Source: Diplolepis rosae (Eukaryota; Arthropoda; Insecta; Hymenoptera; Diplolepididae). Taken from it: 64,000 nucleotides of DNA. This document shows positions 57,101 to 64,000 of this stretch, piece by piece. The stretch spans positions 8,742,001 through 8,806,000 of the forward strand of contig JAPYXD010000680.1 of assembly GCA_030998225.1 (NCBI GenBank), written 5' to 3'. The position numbers and the translations under genes were made by a program. The notes beneath the pieces were generated by a model. The model did no database searches. It saw nothing but the letters and a program-made list of their open reading frames with translations, and was not told where the DNA came from. The first letter of the stretch is position 1, and the number at the start of each line of letters is the position of its first letter.

Positions 57101-58175
57101 GTATTCATCATGATTCTCGTCCATTGCACTTGATATTTCGTGACTGGTTCCGGCCATTTTGATTTTCTCGATCTTGTGTAGTAGTAGCGTATTGTAATAG
57201 AGCATGCGCAGTTCAAATGCAAAGGCTTTGTCAGTACGGCGCCAACACTGTACGAAGAAGAAGATCAGGCCCCCCAAGCTCCAATGTATTTCACTGTAAC
57301 AATGTTCTGGCTACGTAGTTCAAATCGTGAAGTTCGATGGCGCCACTTCCGCCACTAGCATTGTTAAGCCTTCCCGTCACCGATATATGTCAGTGCATTT
57401 GTGTTGATTTGTGTATGCAGACGTTCCGAGGTTTATGGCGTAGTTTTATGTTGATTGTAGTTTTTATATGAATTTTGAAGCAAGTGATTATTCCGGGAGT
57501 ATACAGAAGCTGCGTTTTTCAATTTTTCTTGAAGTAAGTGCATTTTACTTGAACTAATGTGCAATGAAAACCAAATTACAAATAGGATTGTAAAATTACT
57601 ACGTGTCACGTGTTGTTTCATTTGGTTTTCATTGCACATTAATTCAAATAAAATGCACTTACTTTAAGAAAAATTAAAAAACGCAGCTTCTGTATACTCC
57701 CGGAATAATCATTTGCTTCAAAATTCATATAAAAACTACAATCAACATAAAACTACGCCATAAACCACGGAACGTCTGCATACACAAATCAACACAAATG
57801 CACTGACATATATCGGTGACGGGAAGGCTTAACAACGCTAGTGACGGAGGTGGCGCCATCGAACTTCACGATTTGAACTACGTAGCCAGAACTTTGTTAC
57901 AGTGAAATACATTGGAGCTTGGGGGGACTGAAGAAGATTACGCTTCGCTGTATGGTTATAAGCGCATGCGCATTTCAATTTTTACATTGCATTCCTCTGT
58001 ATCGTAATTCACGACATTACGCTACTCTCAACTATAGCGTAAAAACGAGTTTACGCGCCGGAGGCACATAAAATAATATTATTATAAAATCTGTACGTTT
58101 TAGATATATTAATAATTTAACATGCTTACCTATGCAGATTAAAATGCTTGACAGAACTAAAGTAATAATCTTCAT
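45150..58175 (-). CDS. Gene 4: secreted S1 serine protease homologue (288 aa, 5 exons)
   Basis: Minus-strand exons 58130-58175, 56766-56855, 49956-50194, 48324-48572 and 45150-45392 give 867 nt ending in TAA, with phases 1, 1, 0, 0 and GT-AG junctions throughout. The signal peptide is MKIITLVLSSILICI. The domain starts SILLLEGKVDGKPLPKGSM then PYVVSIMHY: LLEG sits where IVGG would be and no Arg or Lys precedes it. ALTVGCEA has Cys in place of His57, GNIALLT has Asn in place of Asp102, and YEKGAGLL replaces the serine motif (Ser195 to Lys), so the whole triad is gone. The VCNEWY...TQLCG cysteine pair stays. The C-terminal tail is basic (TRKRPYRSKGDWPIV). Introns carry mariners, a TTAA end at 48294 and, in intron 1, a 1.2-kb element. 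A non-enzymatic secreted role is inferred. Confidence 0.75.
45704..46262. mobile_element. hAT-type MITE with perfect 8-bp target duplication
   Basis: TTTAGTGG at 45696-45703 and 46263-46270 flanks a 559-bp element whose ends cagcgttgcca and tggcaacgctg are inverted repeats. Repeated tcaggag/ctcctga motifs lie inside each end. A nested hairpin at 45832-45930 (gaggaataggggaacag, inverted) may be another small insertion. Non-coding. It lies within intron 4 of gene 4. Confidence 0.75.
46491..47754 (-). mobile_element. Full-length mariner (mauritiana-type), DD34D, with point lesions
   Basis: A 1264-bp element bounded by TA; ends ttggatctataacttaatt and its inverted partner. The minus-strand transposase starts at 47582 (MSNFVPEKVFLRGVLLHHFN) and would end at 46543. 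It has the HTH pair, VTGDEKWIHYDN (first D), FHHDDARPH (second D) and SPDLSPSD (third D, 34 residues on). Breaks: TGG to TGA at about 47218 (in the IPHEL motif), a Gln-like codon to TAG at 46671, TGG to TAG and a one-base deletion near 46580. All domains are otherwise present, so decay is recent. It lies in intron 4 of gene 4. Confidence 0.85.
48291..48297. repeat. Orphan end of a TTAA-type MITE
   Basis: The motif tgcccgtcacagtagaata followed by ccccttaa (48271-48297) is nearly the right end of the 8269-8976 MITE. I could not find its partner end. It sits 27 bp inside intron 4 of gene 4, next to the exon 4 donor. Confidence 0.35.
48700..49890 (+). pseudogene. Heavily decayed mariner relic interrupted by a retroelement
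   Basis: Plus-strand pieces read ETCEKWFKLFKSGNFDVKGK (48825), GFLHRVVTSNRKW (49130; the first catalytic Asp region is mutated, GDE replaced by SNR), KPSEMITGDRY, RALKKKRPEYDQTHDKV and NDNARPR. After 49437 a foreign insert intervenes, and HLFRSMQ then EVKIRLDEWLASKNEQ resume at 49790-49890. Many stops. It lies in intron 3 of gene 4, ending about 65 bp from exon 3's donor. Confidence 0.65.
49440..49770 (-). mobile_element. GAAA-tailed retroelement (SINE-like) inserted in the mariner relic
   Basis: Read on the minus strand, a GC-richer body of about 290 bp ends in a GAAAGAAAGAAA tail (plus-strand TTTC run at 49437-49476). Flanks cttgcgtcgtctt and cttggcgtcttcgg are near-duplicates, and the mariner frame (DLASS|S..HLFRSM) rejoins when the insert is removed. 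No clear tRNA head; it could be a SINE or a 5'-truncated LINE. Confidence 0.5.
50195..50832. other. Intron 2 sequence of gene 4
   Basis: Contains a GC-richer stretch at 50330-50540 with an inverted pair gatgcgcggc/gccgcgcat but no recognisable gene or terminus. Confidence 0.25.
50833..53335. mobile_element. 2.5-kb element with about 130-bp terminal inverted repeats
   Basis: The stretch cggcggagattcccaaacat at 50843 onward, then agaaactaatgagacc and about 100 more bases, recurs inverted at 53200-53325. Between lies about 1.8 kb of GC-richer, AT-unlike sequence with several G runs (51360, 51787). The longest frame is 52409-52945 minus (178 aa, Cys-rich start, no domain that I recognise). Long TIRs recall Mutator-like elements, but no transposase or target duplication is clear. 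It lies in intron 2 of gene 4. Confidence 0.5.
52098..52250. repeat. Nested hairpin repeat
   Basis: The sequence cagtgttcgcaga...acggcccccacc at 52098-52134 is inverted at 52215-52250 (ggtgggggccgttta...tctgcgaacactg). An inner pair, cttcctcattc/gagtgaggaag, makes a second stem. A small MITE inside the 2.5-kb element. Confidence 0.6.
53336..54830. other. No gene supported
   Basis: Contains AT-rich sequence and a 23-bp palindrome (ccttgttcc ttaag ggaacaagg) at 54569-54591. Short frames exist but none shows family similarity or codon structure that I trust. Lies in intron 2 of gene 4. Confidence 0.2.
54831..55294. mobile_element. Fold-back MITE with ACCCTGCAATATTATGAAT ends
   Basis: The two halves are inverted copies over roughly 220 bp each (accctgcaatattatgaat at 54831; its complement ends at 55294; ccatttgcgaaacgt against catttgaagaacatct; ccaccgtcaaggttg against caaccctgacggtgg). 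Non-coding. Confidence 0.65.
55678..55742. repeat. Short AT-rich hairpin
   Basis: Arms cagccatcttatatattcag and ctgaatattcaagatagctg flank a 20-bp centre, immediately left of a mariner end. Confidence 0.5.
55749..56629 (+). mobile_element. Mariner-like deletion derivative (about 880 bp)
   Basis: The right end (minus strand cgagggtcgttcgataagtc) matches a degenerate left end (cgttcaataagtccttag), near TA. The plus frame at 56040-56270 reads NWINELKRGRTSTKDEQRSG then a second HTH (IKVREIVEATGILQGTVFS). After a frameshift, LDETWIRHYT (first catalytic Asp region) appears at about 56380, and the rest of the core is missing. It lies in intron 2 of gene 4. Confidence 0.65.
56892..58068. mobile_element. 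TGTGCC/GGCACA element filling intron 1 of gene 4
   Basis: Ends tgtgcctagacgc and gcgccggaggcaca are inverted and TA-flanked; a partial relative lies at 27187-27581. A palindromic MITE (57270-57926) is nested inside. The element ends 37 bp from exon 2 and 62 bp from exon 1 of gene 4. Subtracting it leaves an intron of about 95 bp, like the 138-156 bp first introns of genes 1-3. Confidence 0.6.
57270..57926. mobile_element. 657-bp palindromic MITE (CCCCCCAAGCTCC ends)
   Basis: Arms 57270-57575 and 57621-57926 are 306 bp each, near-perfect inverted copies around a 45-bp spacer. Flanking gaagaagat on both sides resembles a target duplication. It is absent from the related copy at 27187-27581. 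Confidence 0.7.
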
Positions 58176-58260
58176 TTTAGCTTGCTTAAAATTCACGCTT
58201 CTCTTTATTTCATTAAGATACAAAGAGTAATACCCGTTATACAATATACGCCCAACTTGT
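58176..58260 (-). promoter_or_regulatory. Putative promoter and leader of gene 4
   Basis: The leader gaagcgtgaattttaagcaa just before the ATG resembles that of gene 1. The TATA-like GTATATTGTATAAC (minus strand, 58236-58249) followed by ggtattactctttgt is shared in outline with gene 3's upstream region. Confidence 0.3.
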
Positions 58261-58968
58261 ATAGTCGTACACATACCCACTGAACTTATTATATGCTCAC
58301 TTGAAGGCTACTTTTACGAATATTTCCATGATCATAAATGTTATGTTATGAATTCTTATTGATTTATGATTTTATTTCCTGTGCTACGCTTTACGACATC
58401 GCTGAGGGAAGTTTGTCGAATACGTGACTATGAACTTGAGCATGAGTTGAAAGAGAGGTAGAGGAGTGAGTAGGAAGGTAAGCCTAGGCGGCTGGCTTCA
58501 AGTATGTTTAGCTTAAGGGTCTGCACTTGCAGGATCTGAACTGAGAAGTAGTTCTTTAAATAAAATTGGCAAGTCTATTAGAATGTAGAGGGCGCGAGTC
58601 CTTATGCCTCCAAACCAAGATGTGTTCAACCGTGTTGATGACTGTATGGCAGGGCTCTGTAGTGGAGCCTCTCCATTTTCCTAACTACCTGTGGGACTCT
58701 TATGTACTATTTTTTAAAAAAAAAGGTAGGTGAAGGCAAAAAGTTGGAAAACTCGCATGCACAGCAATTCAAAGGAGCAAGCGGGTCAAAAACCTCAAAA
58801 GTGGTAGACGCCTCTTACTCTCAACTGACCACTTTAGGAGCTGGATCTGGCAGAGGACTGTATCAGAGCTATTGTTAATTAAGCAAATATCAGGACTCAA
58901 TCAAGGACAGGGAGGAGTAACCATAAAGGTGATGGAAATAGATTCCCTTCACAAATACCACAAAGCTA

Positions 58969-59725
58969 AAGGGTTTCCCAATAGGGGTGATATGATTTTG
59001 AATGTCCCTATCGGGCTCATTTGAACTGAAATTTTTGACGTCTGCTGTCAGTTGTCATCAGTAAGGTTTGCCATTTAATCATGAGTAGTTTCACGCTTCC
59101 ACAACGTTTGGAAATTGTCCAATTATTTTATCAAAATTCGAGAAGTTTTGTCGGTGTTCAAAGAGCATATCGTGCAAAATATGGTGGTCATTCTGCTCCA
59201 TCCGCGCTCTCAATTCGTCGAATAATCGATAAGTTGGAGAGTGAATTTACTCTATTGGATACTAAGCCTAAAAATCGTATGCGTACCGCACGTTCTACAC
59301 AGAATATAGCCGCCGTACAGGCCAGTATCGAGGAAAACCGTGAATTGTCCGTGCCACGCCGATCTCAGGAATTGGGCCTGTCCAGGATGACTACCTGGCG
59401 TATTTTGCGATTGGATCTTGGCCTGCATCCCTATAAGATGATTCTGGCCCAAGAACTGAAGCCTAATGACCATCGTTTGCGTCGGGAGTTCGCGGATTGG
59501 GCTATGGAATCAATTGAAAATGATCCCAATTTTCATCAAAAAATCATCTTTTCTGATGAGGCGCATTTTTGGCTCAAGTCTCGGGGGACATTTGGCCGAT
59601 ATATTGTTTAAATCATAAATGGCATAGAATATCCAATATAATAAAAAAGATTTCGGTCAATTCCGAATGAATATTCAGTGTTTTTTTTCAATTTCAAAAC
59701 ATATCACCCTTATTGGGAAACCCTT
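58969..59725 (+). mobile_element. DD41D-related element, internally deleted (757 bp)
   Basis: Ends aagggtttcccaataggg and the inverted partner are TA-flanked. The frame 59081-59575 (MSSFTLPQRLEIVQLFYQNS) parallels the element at 18091 through LTQELKP-like and IIFSDEAHFWLKS (first D), then jumps to a C-terminus which in the next frame reads GGHLADILFKS, equivalent to GGHMTDIEFHS there. The catalytic second and third residues are deleted. Family sequence differs clearly from the other two copies. Confidence 0.75.
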
Positions 59726-59734
59726 TACATTATG

Positions 59735-60180
59735 GATGCTGAGCCCCCAATAGGAACTAGCCACGTTGCTTCGGAGATTAGAGTGAGGCAACACCCGAAT
59801 ATGAGTACTTCCTCTTGGAAAATATATCGAGGACCACGGATCGAACGCAGTCCATCGGGGGGTGGACGATCGCACTGGGCGTCCCAGAGGAAACAGTGGG
59901 CACGATCGAAGCCCTAGACTCTAAACTTGGTTTCGGGAATATAACCCTTAGGGGGATAAAATTAAGGGCCAAAGGCGGAGAGAAAACCGTAAAGCTCCAA
60001 GACTCCTATACACACAGATTAACTTAGACCATATTAAGGGCGCTTCAGCTGTACTGGTCAGGGGCATGGCTACAGTGCAGACAACCATTTCCTCAATCCA
60101 AGAACCCTGAATTTATAGAGGGATGTTTAGGGGTTCTGGGGGACACCAAAGAACCATTCACCACATAGTGTCGAATTGTT
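59735..60180 (+). pseudogene. Non-LTR retrotransposon fragment (probable ORF2 start)
   Basis: GC-richer than its surroundings. One frame reads IALGVPEETVGTIEALDSKL then LGFGNITLRGIKLRAKGG; an adjoining frame reads INLDHIKGASAVLVRGMATV then QTTISSIQEP before a stop, which looks like the start of an endonuclease domain in non-LTR elements. Frameshifts and stops abound. The GC-richer 58420-58965 block on the other side of the DD41D insertion may belong to the same element. Confidence 0.4.
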
Positions 60181-60525
60181 AAAATAAATTAACTCAAAGA
60201 CAATAATTTTTTTGATTCCTAGGTTTTAGATAATAAAATCCGCGTTTAATTCATGATATTAATACGAAAACCGTATCATAAAAGACTTAATTATTAAAAT
60301 TATTCCAAAATACAAAAAGGCGTGTTGACCTTCTGTATAAAAAACACATTTTATTAGTTTCGACCTGCATTAAAATGATTGAGTAAGCGAGAATCAGAAT
60401 TTAAAAAATTGAATGATTATGTAAAATGATACCTCAATAAGTGAATAAAAGAAATATATTTCCAAAAAATAATTTGAAAATACTTGCAAAAATTGATTTT
60501 TGTCCAAATATGTTACGTCTAGAAA

Positions 60526-60690
60526 TACACGGAGAAAATTCATTTGTGAAAATTTAATCAAAAGTTGAGTAAAGCTAGGACATAGTGGTTTTTGGTGACG
60601 GTTTAATTTTTTTGCGTATTTATTCAATAACGAATTATAAAGTTTAATCAACTTTTGATTAGATTTTTACAAAATATTTTTCTCCGTGTA
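60526..60690. mobile_element. Palindromic MITE with TACACGGAGAAAA ends
   Basis: tacacggagaaaattcattt and its inverted partner (aatatttttctccgtgta) bound 165 bp. Inner taatcaaaagttga pairs with tcaacttttgatta. The same terminus occurs at 40859 and 48150 as single ends. Confidence 0.65.
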
Positions 60691-60823
60691 CGTACTCTTT
60701 CACGTCATAATAAACGTACTTACGTTGAAAAGGACGTCCAAAAACACTTCCGAAAATTGGGATACTAAAGGACGCCCTTTGTGACGTATTTTATACGCCT
60801 TTTTATGACGTCAAAAGGTACGT
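60691..60823. repeat. Adjacent fold-back repeat with CGTACTYTTT ends
   Basis: cgtactctttcacgtcataa is inverted at 60800-60823 (tatgacgtcaaaaggtacg), with ggacgtcc/ggacgccc in both halves. Starts directly at the end of the previous MITE. Confidence 0.4.
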
Positions 60824-61499
60824 ATTTCAAGACGCAACATTTTTTAACTGGGCTACTAATTACTTTTTAAAAGCTTTGTAACTACTGAACATAATTGTAG
60901 AAAATAACTTATATTTAGTCAAAACTTTAACTGAATTTAATTAATTTCACTAATTAATATTTGAAGGGTACCGATTTTGTACTACGATTTGTTGTGAAAA
61001 GTGTTTTTCCGAGTGCTTGAGAACTTTAAATTGAAATAAAACATTGGAAAATGTTTTCAGAGTTATTGGTTTGTCAGCATAAACCATGGATTTAACATAT
61101 TCCTAAAGAAAATAATTTCTAGATGTCAAATCTCACGATCTTGGAGGCCTATTGACAGGACCATTTCTTGAAATAGGGGCGTTTCATATGAAAGGCTTTT
61201 TTTCATGATTTTATAATTCAAAATCTCTTAGTCGTACAAAAAAATGTTCTAATACAAAAGTACGCAGAAAACATGCAATTTTGATAAAGTGGAAGAAACA
61301 TTTACAAAATTGTTAATTTTTAATTGTTTATTTCAAGAATTTTGTTTAATTCAGACTGGAGAACAGGCAACAGGAGAAAAAGAAATCATTTATTTCCCTG
61401 TTACGAATTTATTCCCCCGTCACGATACTTTTAATCCTTGTTTTACTCTCCGGTCTACAAATAGCCATGTTCAGCCCGCTTTACAGGGGGGAACATGTG

Positions 61500-62139
61500 T
61501 TTTGTGGACGTGTGTTAAAAAAAATGTACTTTATGATACTTATACAAAAAAGCGCACTTTTGACGAAGATTTCAAATTTGGTCACACGAACCGGAAAAAC
61601 AGTATTCCTTTGGGTCTGTGCATTTTATTATTCATTTGAATATAATTCTGCTACTATTGCCTTTTAAAATTTACTTTCTATACAAGTATCATTTGCATTG
61701 TCTTATTTGAGTTCCTACAGAAGGTTAAAGACATCAATCTTGATAAGCTGAACTAATATGCTCTATGAAATATTCCTTTAAAAAATGGAAATTAACCGAA
61801 TAAGAAGCTTCATGCATTTGAAAACTTTATTTAAAAAATTGTATTTAAAATCAAGCTATGATTTCGAATTGATTGATTTTTTCTACTGCTGTAAATTTTA
61901 AGGTTTTCATGCATTCAAGAAAATTACATACATTCAGAAACAATATTTTTGAATCTATAGAATGAATGCTATTGACAGCCGTTGTAAACAATCGTTATTA
62001 TTTTAATATCATATTCTTTATGAAACAATGATATTGAAATTGTCTCATATTTATTGTGATAATAATATATATATAACTCTAATGTATAAAAATTATCCTC
62101 CCCAAACTTTTTTAGGAATTTTTACAAATATATATATAT

Positions 62140-62173
<34 letters not shown>

Positions 62174-63480
62174 ATATATATTCATTTATCAGCAATACTT
62201 TTTTATGCCATGTGTAAAATAACAGAATATACCCTTCTTTTTTATGATACTTATATTATAAATGTTGTCGATTATACTTTTTTTTCTAAATATTCATAGT
62301 TCAAAGAATGTAAATCCTTCTGTAGAAAAAAAGACGCCTTTGACTGCATTGATATTCGAGCCCAAGTCATTTGATTGCCAATTTCAAACTCAACTAAATA
62401 ATTTGAAATACCAAGTTTAATTTTTCATTCTATCAATTGTGATACTAGTACAAAAAAGCTCACTTTTGACAAAGGTTGTGAATTTGGTCACACGCACAAG
62501 AGAAAAATGTTTTCTTTTGTGTCTGTAATTTTCCTTATTTATTTAAATATTATTCTACCACTACTGCATTTTATAATTTATTTTGTATTCAAATTATATT
62601 GTTAAGTTGTTTCTTTAAAAAATTGAAAATTCTTAATTGAAAACTAATGTATCTCAATTTTTTGTAGATGACGTCACATACTAAGAACAAATGAAATATG
62701 CTTTAAAATTCGACGGCACGTCTTAAAACGCACGTGGCATTGGTTTTGCCTTATTTGAATTCCTACGGAAGGTTAAAGACATCAATCTTGATAAGCTGAA
62801 CTAATATGCTTTATTAAATATTCCTTTAAAAATGGAAATTAACCGAATAAGAAGCTTCATGTATTTGAAAACTTTATTTAAGAAATTTTATTTAAAATCA
62901 AGCTATGATTTCCAATAGATTGATTTTTTCTACTGTTATAAATTTTAAGGTTTTCATCCATTCGTAAAAATTACATACACTCTGAAACAATATTTTTGAA
63001 TCTATAGAATGAAAGCTATTGACAGCTGGTGAAAACAATCGTTATTATTTTAATATCATATTCTTTATGAAGCAATGATATTGAAATTGTCTCATATCTC
63101 TTGTGATAATAATATATCTATATTGTATAATTCTAATGTATGAAAATTATTCTCCCCAAACTTTTTTTGAAATTTCTACAAACGGACAATATTTTACTTT
63201 AATTAGATGGTTAGGTTCGAAATTTTTGCCACTGCCTACATTATCAAAGGATCATTAGTCGCGTAGCTGATAGGATACGTTGCCGACAGGTGTCTCCGTA
63301 GACACTTTCAAACTCTTATATCGCAATAATGCAAATAAATTCAAATTTTTTAAAAATTTGACTTTACTTCAATATTCATTAGCAATAATTTTGTATGTAA
63401 GTGTAAGATAACAGAATATACCCTTCAATTTCTATGAAACTTATATGATAAATGATTTCTCTTTTTAAATGCTCAATAAA
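61500..63480. repeat. Tandem duplication of an about 1-kb AT-rich unit
   Basis: 61520-62130 and 62440-63180 are parallel copies (cacttttgac.aa, ggttaaagacatcaatcttg, agaagcttcatg, gacagc.gt, aatgatattgaaattgtctc), about 1.06 kb apart at the strongest block. The following segment (ataacagaatatacccttc) recurs at 62220 and 63408. A TA run expands copy 1. No coding capacity seen. Confidence 0.7.
62126..62180. repeat. (TA)n microsatellite
   Basis: Nearly uninterrupted TA dinucleotides over about 55 bp with two AAT interruptions. Confidence 0.9.
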
Positions 63481-63649
63481 ATACGGTAGAGTGCATTGCA
63501 AAAATTCGTTACCCAAATCGGGCGCGGCGTTTTATTTATAACTACAGGATGTCCTATCTGGTCTTGATTTTGTAAACATTCATAATAAAATTGTCAAAAA
63601 TAATAATTAAAAATATTATATGTTACATGTTTCGTTGCTGTTGTTATAG

Positions 63650-63960
63650 TCAGCAGTTCTGCGACTGCTTTAATGCAGCTCACCATCCATTTCTATCCTG
63701 AGCGAGTCTGTTCATTTCGCAATACCCGCTAGAGCCGACGTCATCTATAATTTGTTTCACATAAAAACTCCTCTTATCCTTCGCTAAGTTCAAAACTTCC
63801 TCAATTGTCATCTTACCTACCAGACTCATTTTAAATAGTTTCCTATAGCACCACATTTCAAAAGCCTCTCATCTTCTTCTTTCTTCTTTACCTATAGTTC
63901 ATGCTTTGCAACCATAGAATGCCACGCTCCATACGTATTTTTAGAGCAGTTTCTTTCTGA
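63650..63960 (-). pseudogene. Non-LTR retrotransposon C-terminal fragment
   Basis: On the minus strand, frame-shifted pieces read GFEMWCYRKLFKMSLVGKMT (63810-63870), KDKRSFYVKQIIDDVGSSGY and NRLAQDRNGW. These are motifs typical of the region after the reverse transcriptase in a common LINE type of insects. A deletion removes the segment between them. The fragment is 5'-truncated and dead. Confidence 0.5.
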
Positions 63961-64000
63961 TTTCATGATCTATATTTGAAACCAATAATTGTAGTATTTT

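Overview
This is insect-type nuclear DNA. It is AT-rich, has spliced genes with short GT-AG-bounded exons, carries many Tc1/mariner, hAT, TTAA-flanked and R1-clade elements, and shows no bacterial operon structure, rRNA or CRISPR. A hymenopteran is plausible, but that is inference.

Host genes: I assembled from splice sites a tandem array of four paralogous, secreted, single-domain S1-family serine protease homologues. All lie on the minus strand. Gene 1 is partial (326-614, continuing off the left edge). Gene 2 is 2435-10703, gene 3 is 15140-38825 and gene 4 is 45150-58175. The three complete models encode 280, 293 and 288 residues. Each starts with a short signal-peptide exon (MKIII-type), and intron phases match across all paralogues. 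In every complete copy the catalytic-serine motif is replaced by an E(K/I)GAGL motif. Asp102 is lost in genes 3 and 4, and His57 also in gene 4. The IVGG activation site has become LLEG- or LMEE-like with no preceding basic residue. These look like pseudoproteases under graded catalytic loss, not active trypsins.

Everything else recognisable is mobile DNA, mostly lodged in the introns. There are mariners of several subfamilies (2657-3241, 3417-4640, 9241-10134, 17363-17760, 46491-47754, 48700-49890, 55749-56629), a Tc1-like DD34E element (21369-22378) and three DD41D-type elements (18091-19393, 30329-31626, 58969-59725). R1-clade retrotransposon pieces lie at 11461-13234, 20065-20401 and 32705-36422. 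There are hAT-like elements with 8-bp target duplications (11494-12810, 45704-46262), TTAA-flanked MITEs (7994-9226 with 8269-8976 inside it, 23927-24973, 44614-45113) and many long fold-back elements.

Nesting gives relative ages. An R1-clade element sits inside a fold-back element, a hAT sits inside an R1 ORF1, a GAAA-tailed retroelement sits inside a dead mariner, and a DD41D element splits a pseudogene of an arthropod multicopy protein family. One 220-bp-arm perfect palindrome (16144-16617) carries hammerhead-ribozyme-like cores of the kind known from Penelope-like elements.

All gene models and element boundaries come from reading the sequence by eye. No alignment, homology search or expression data was available.
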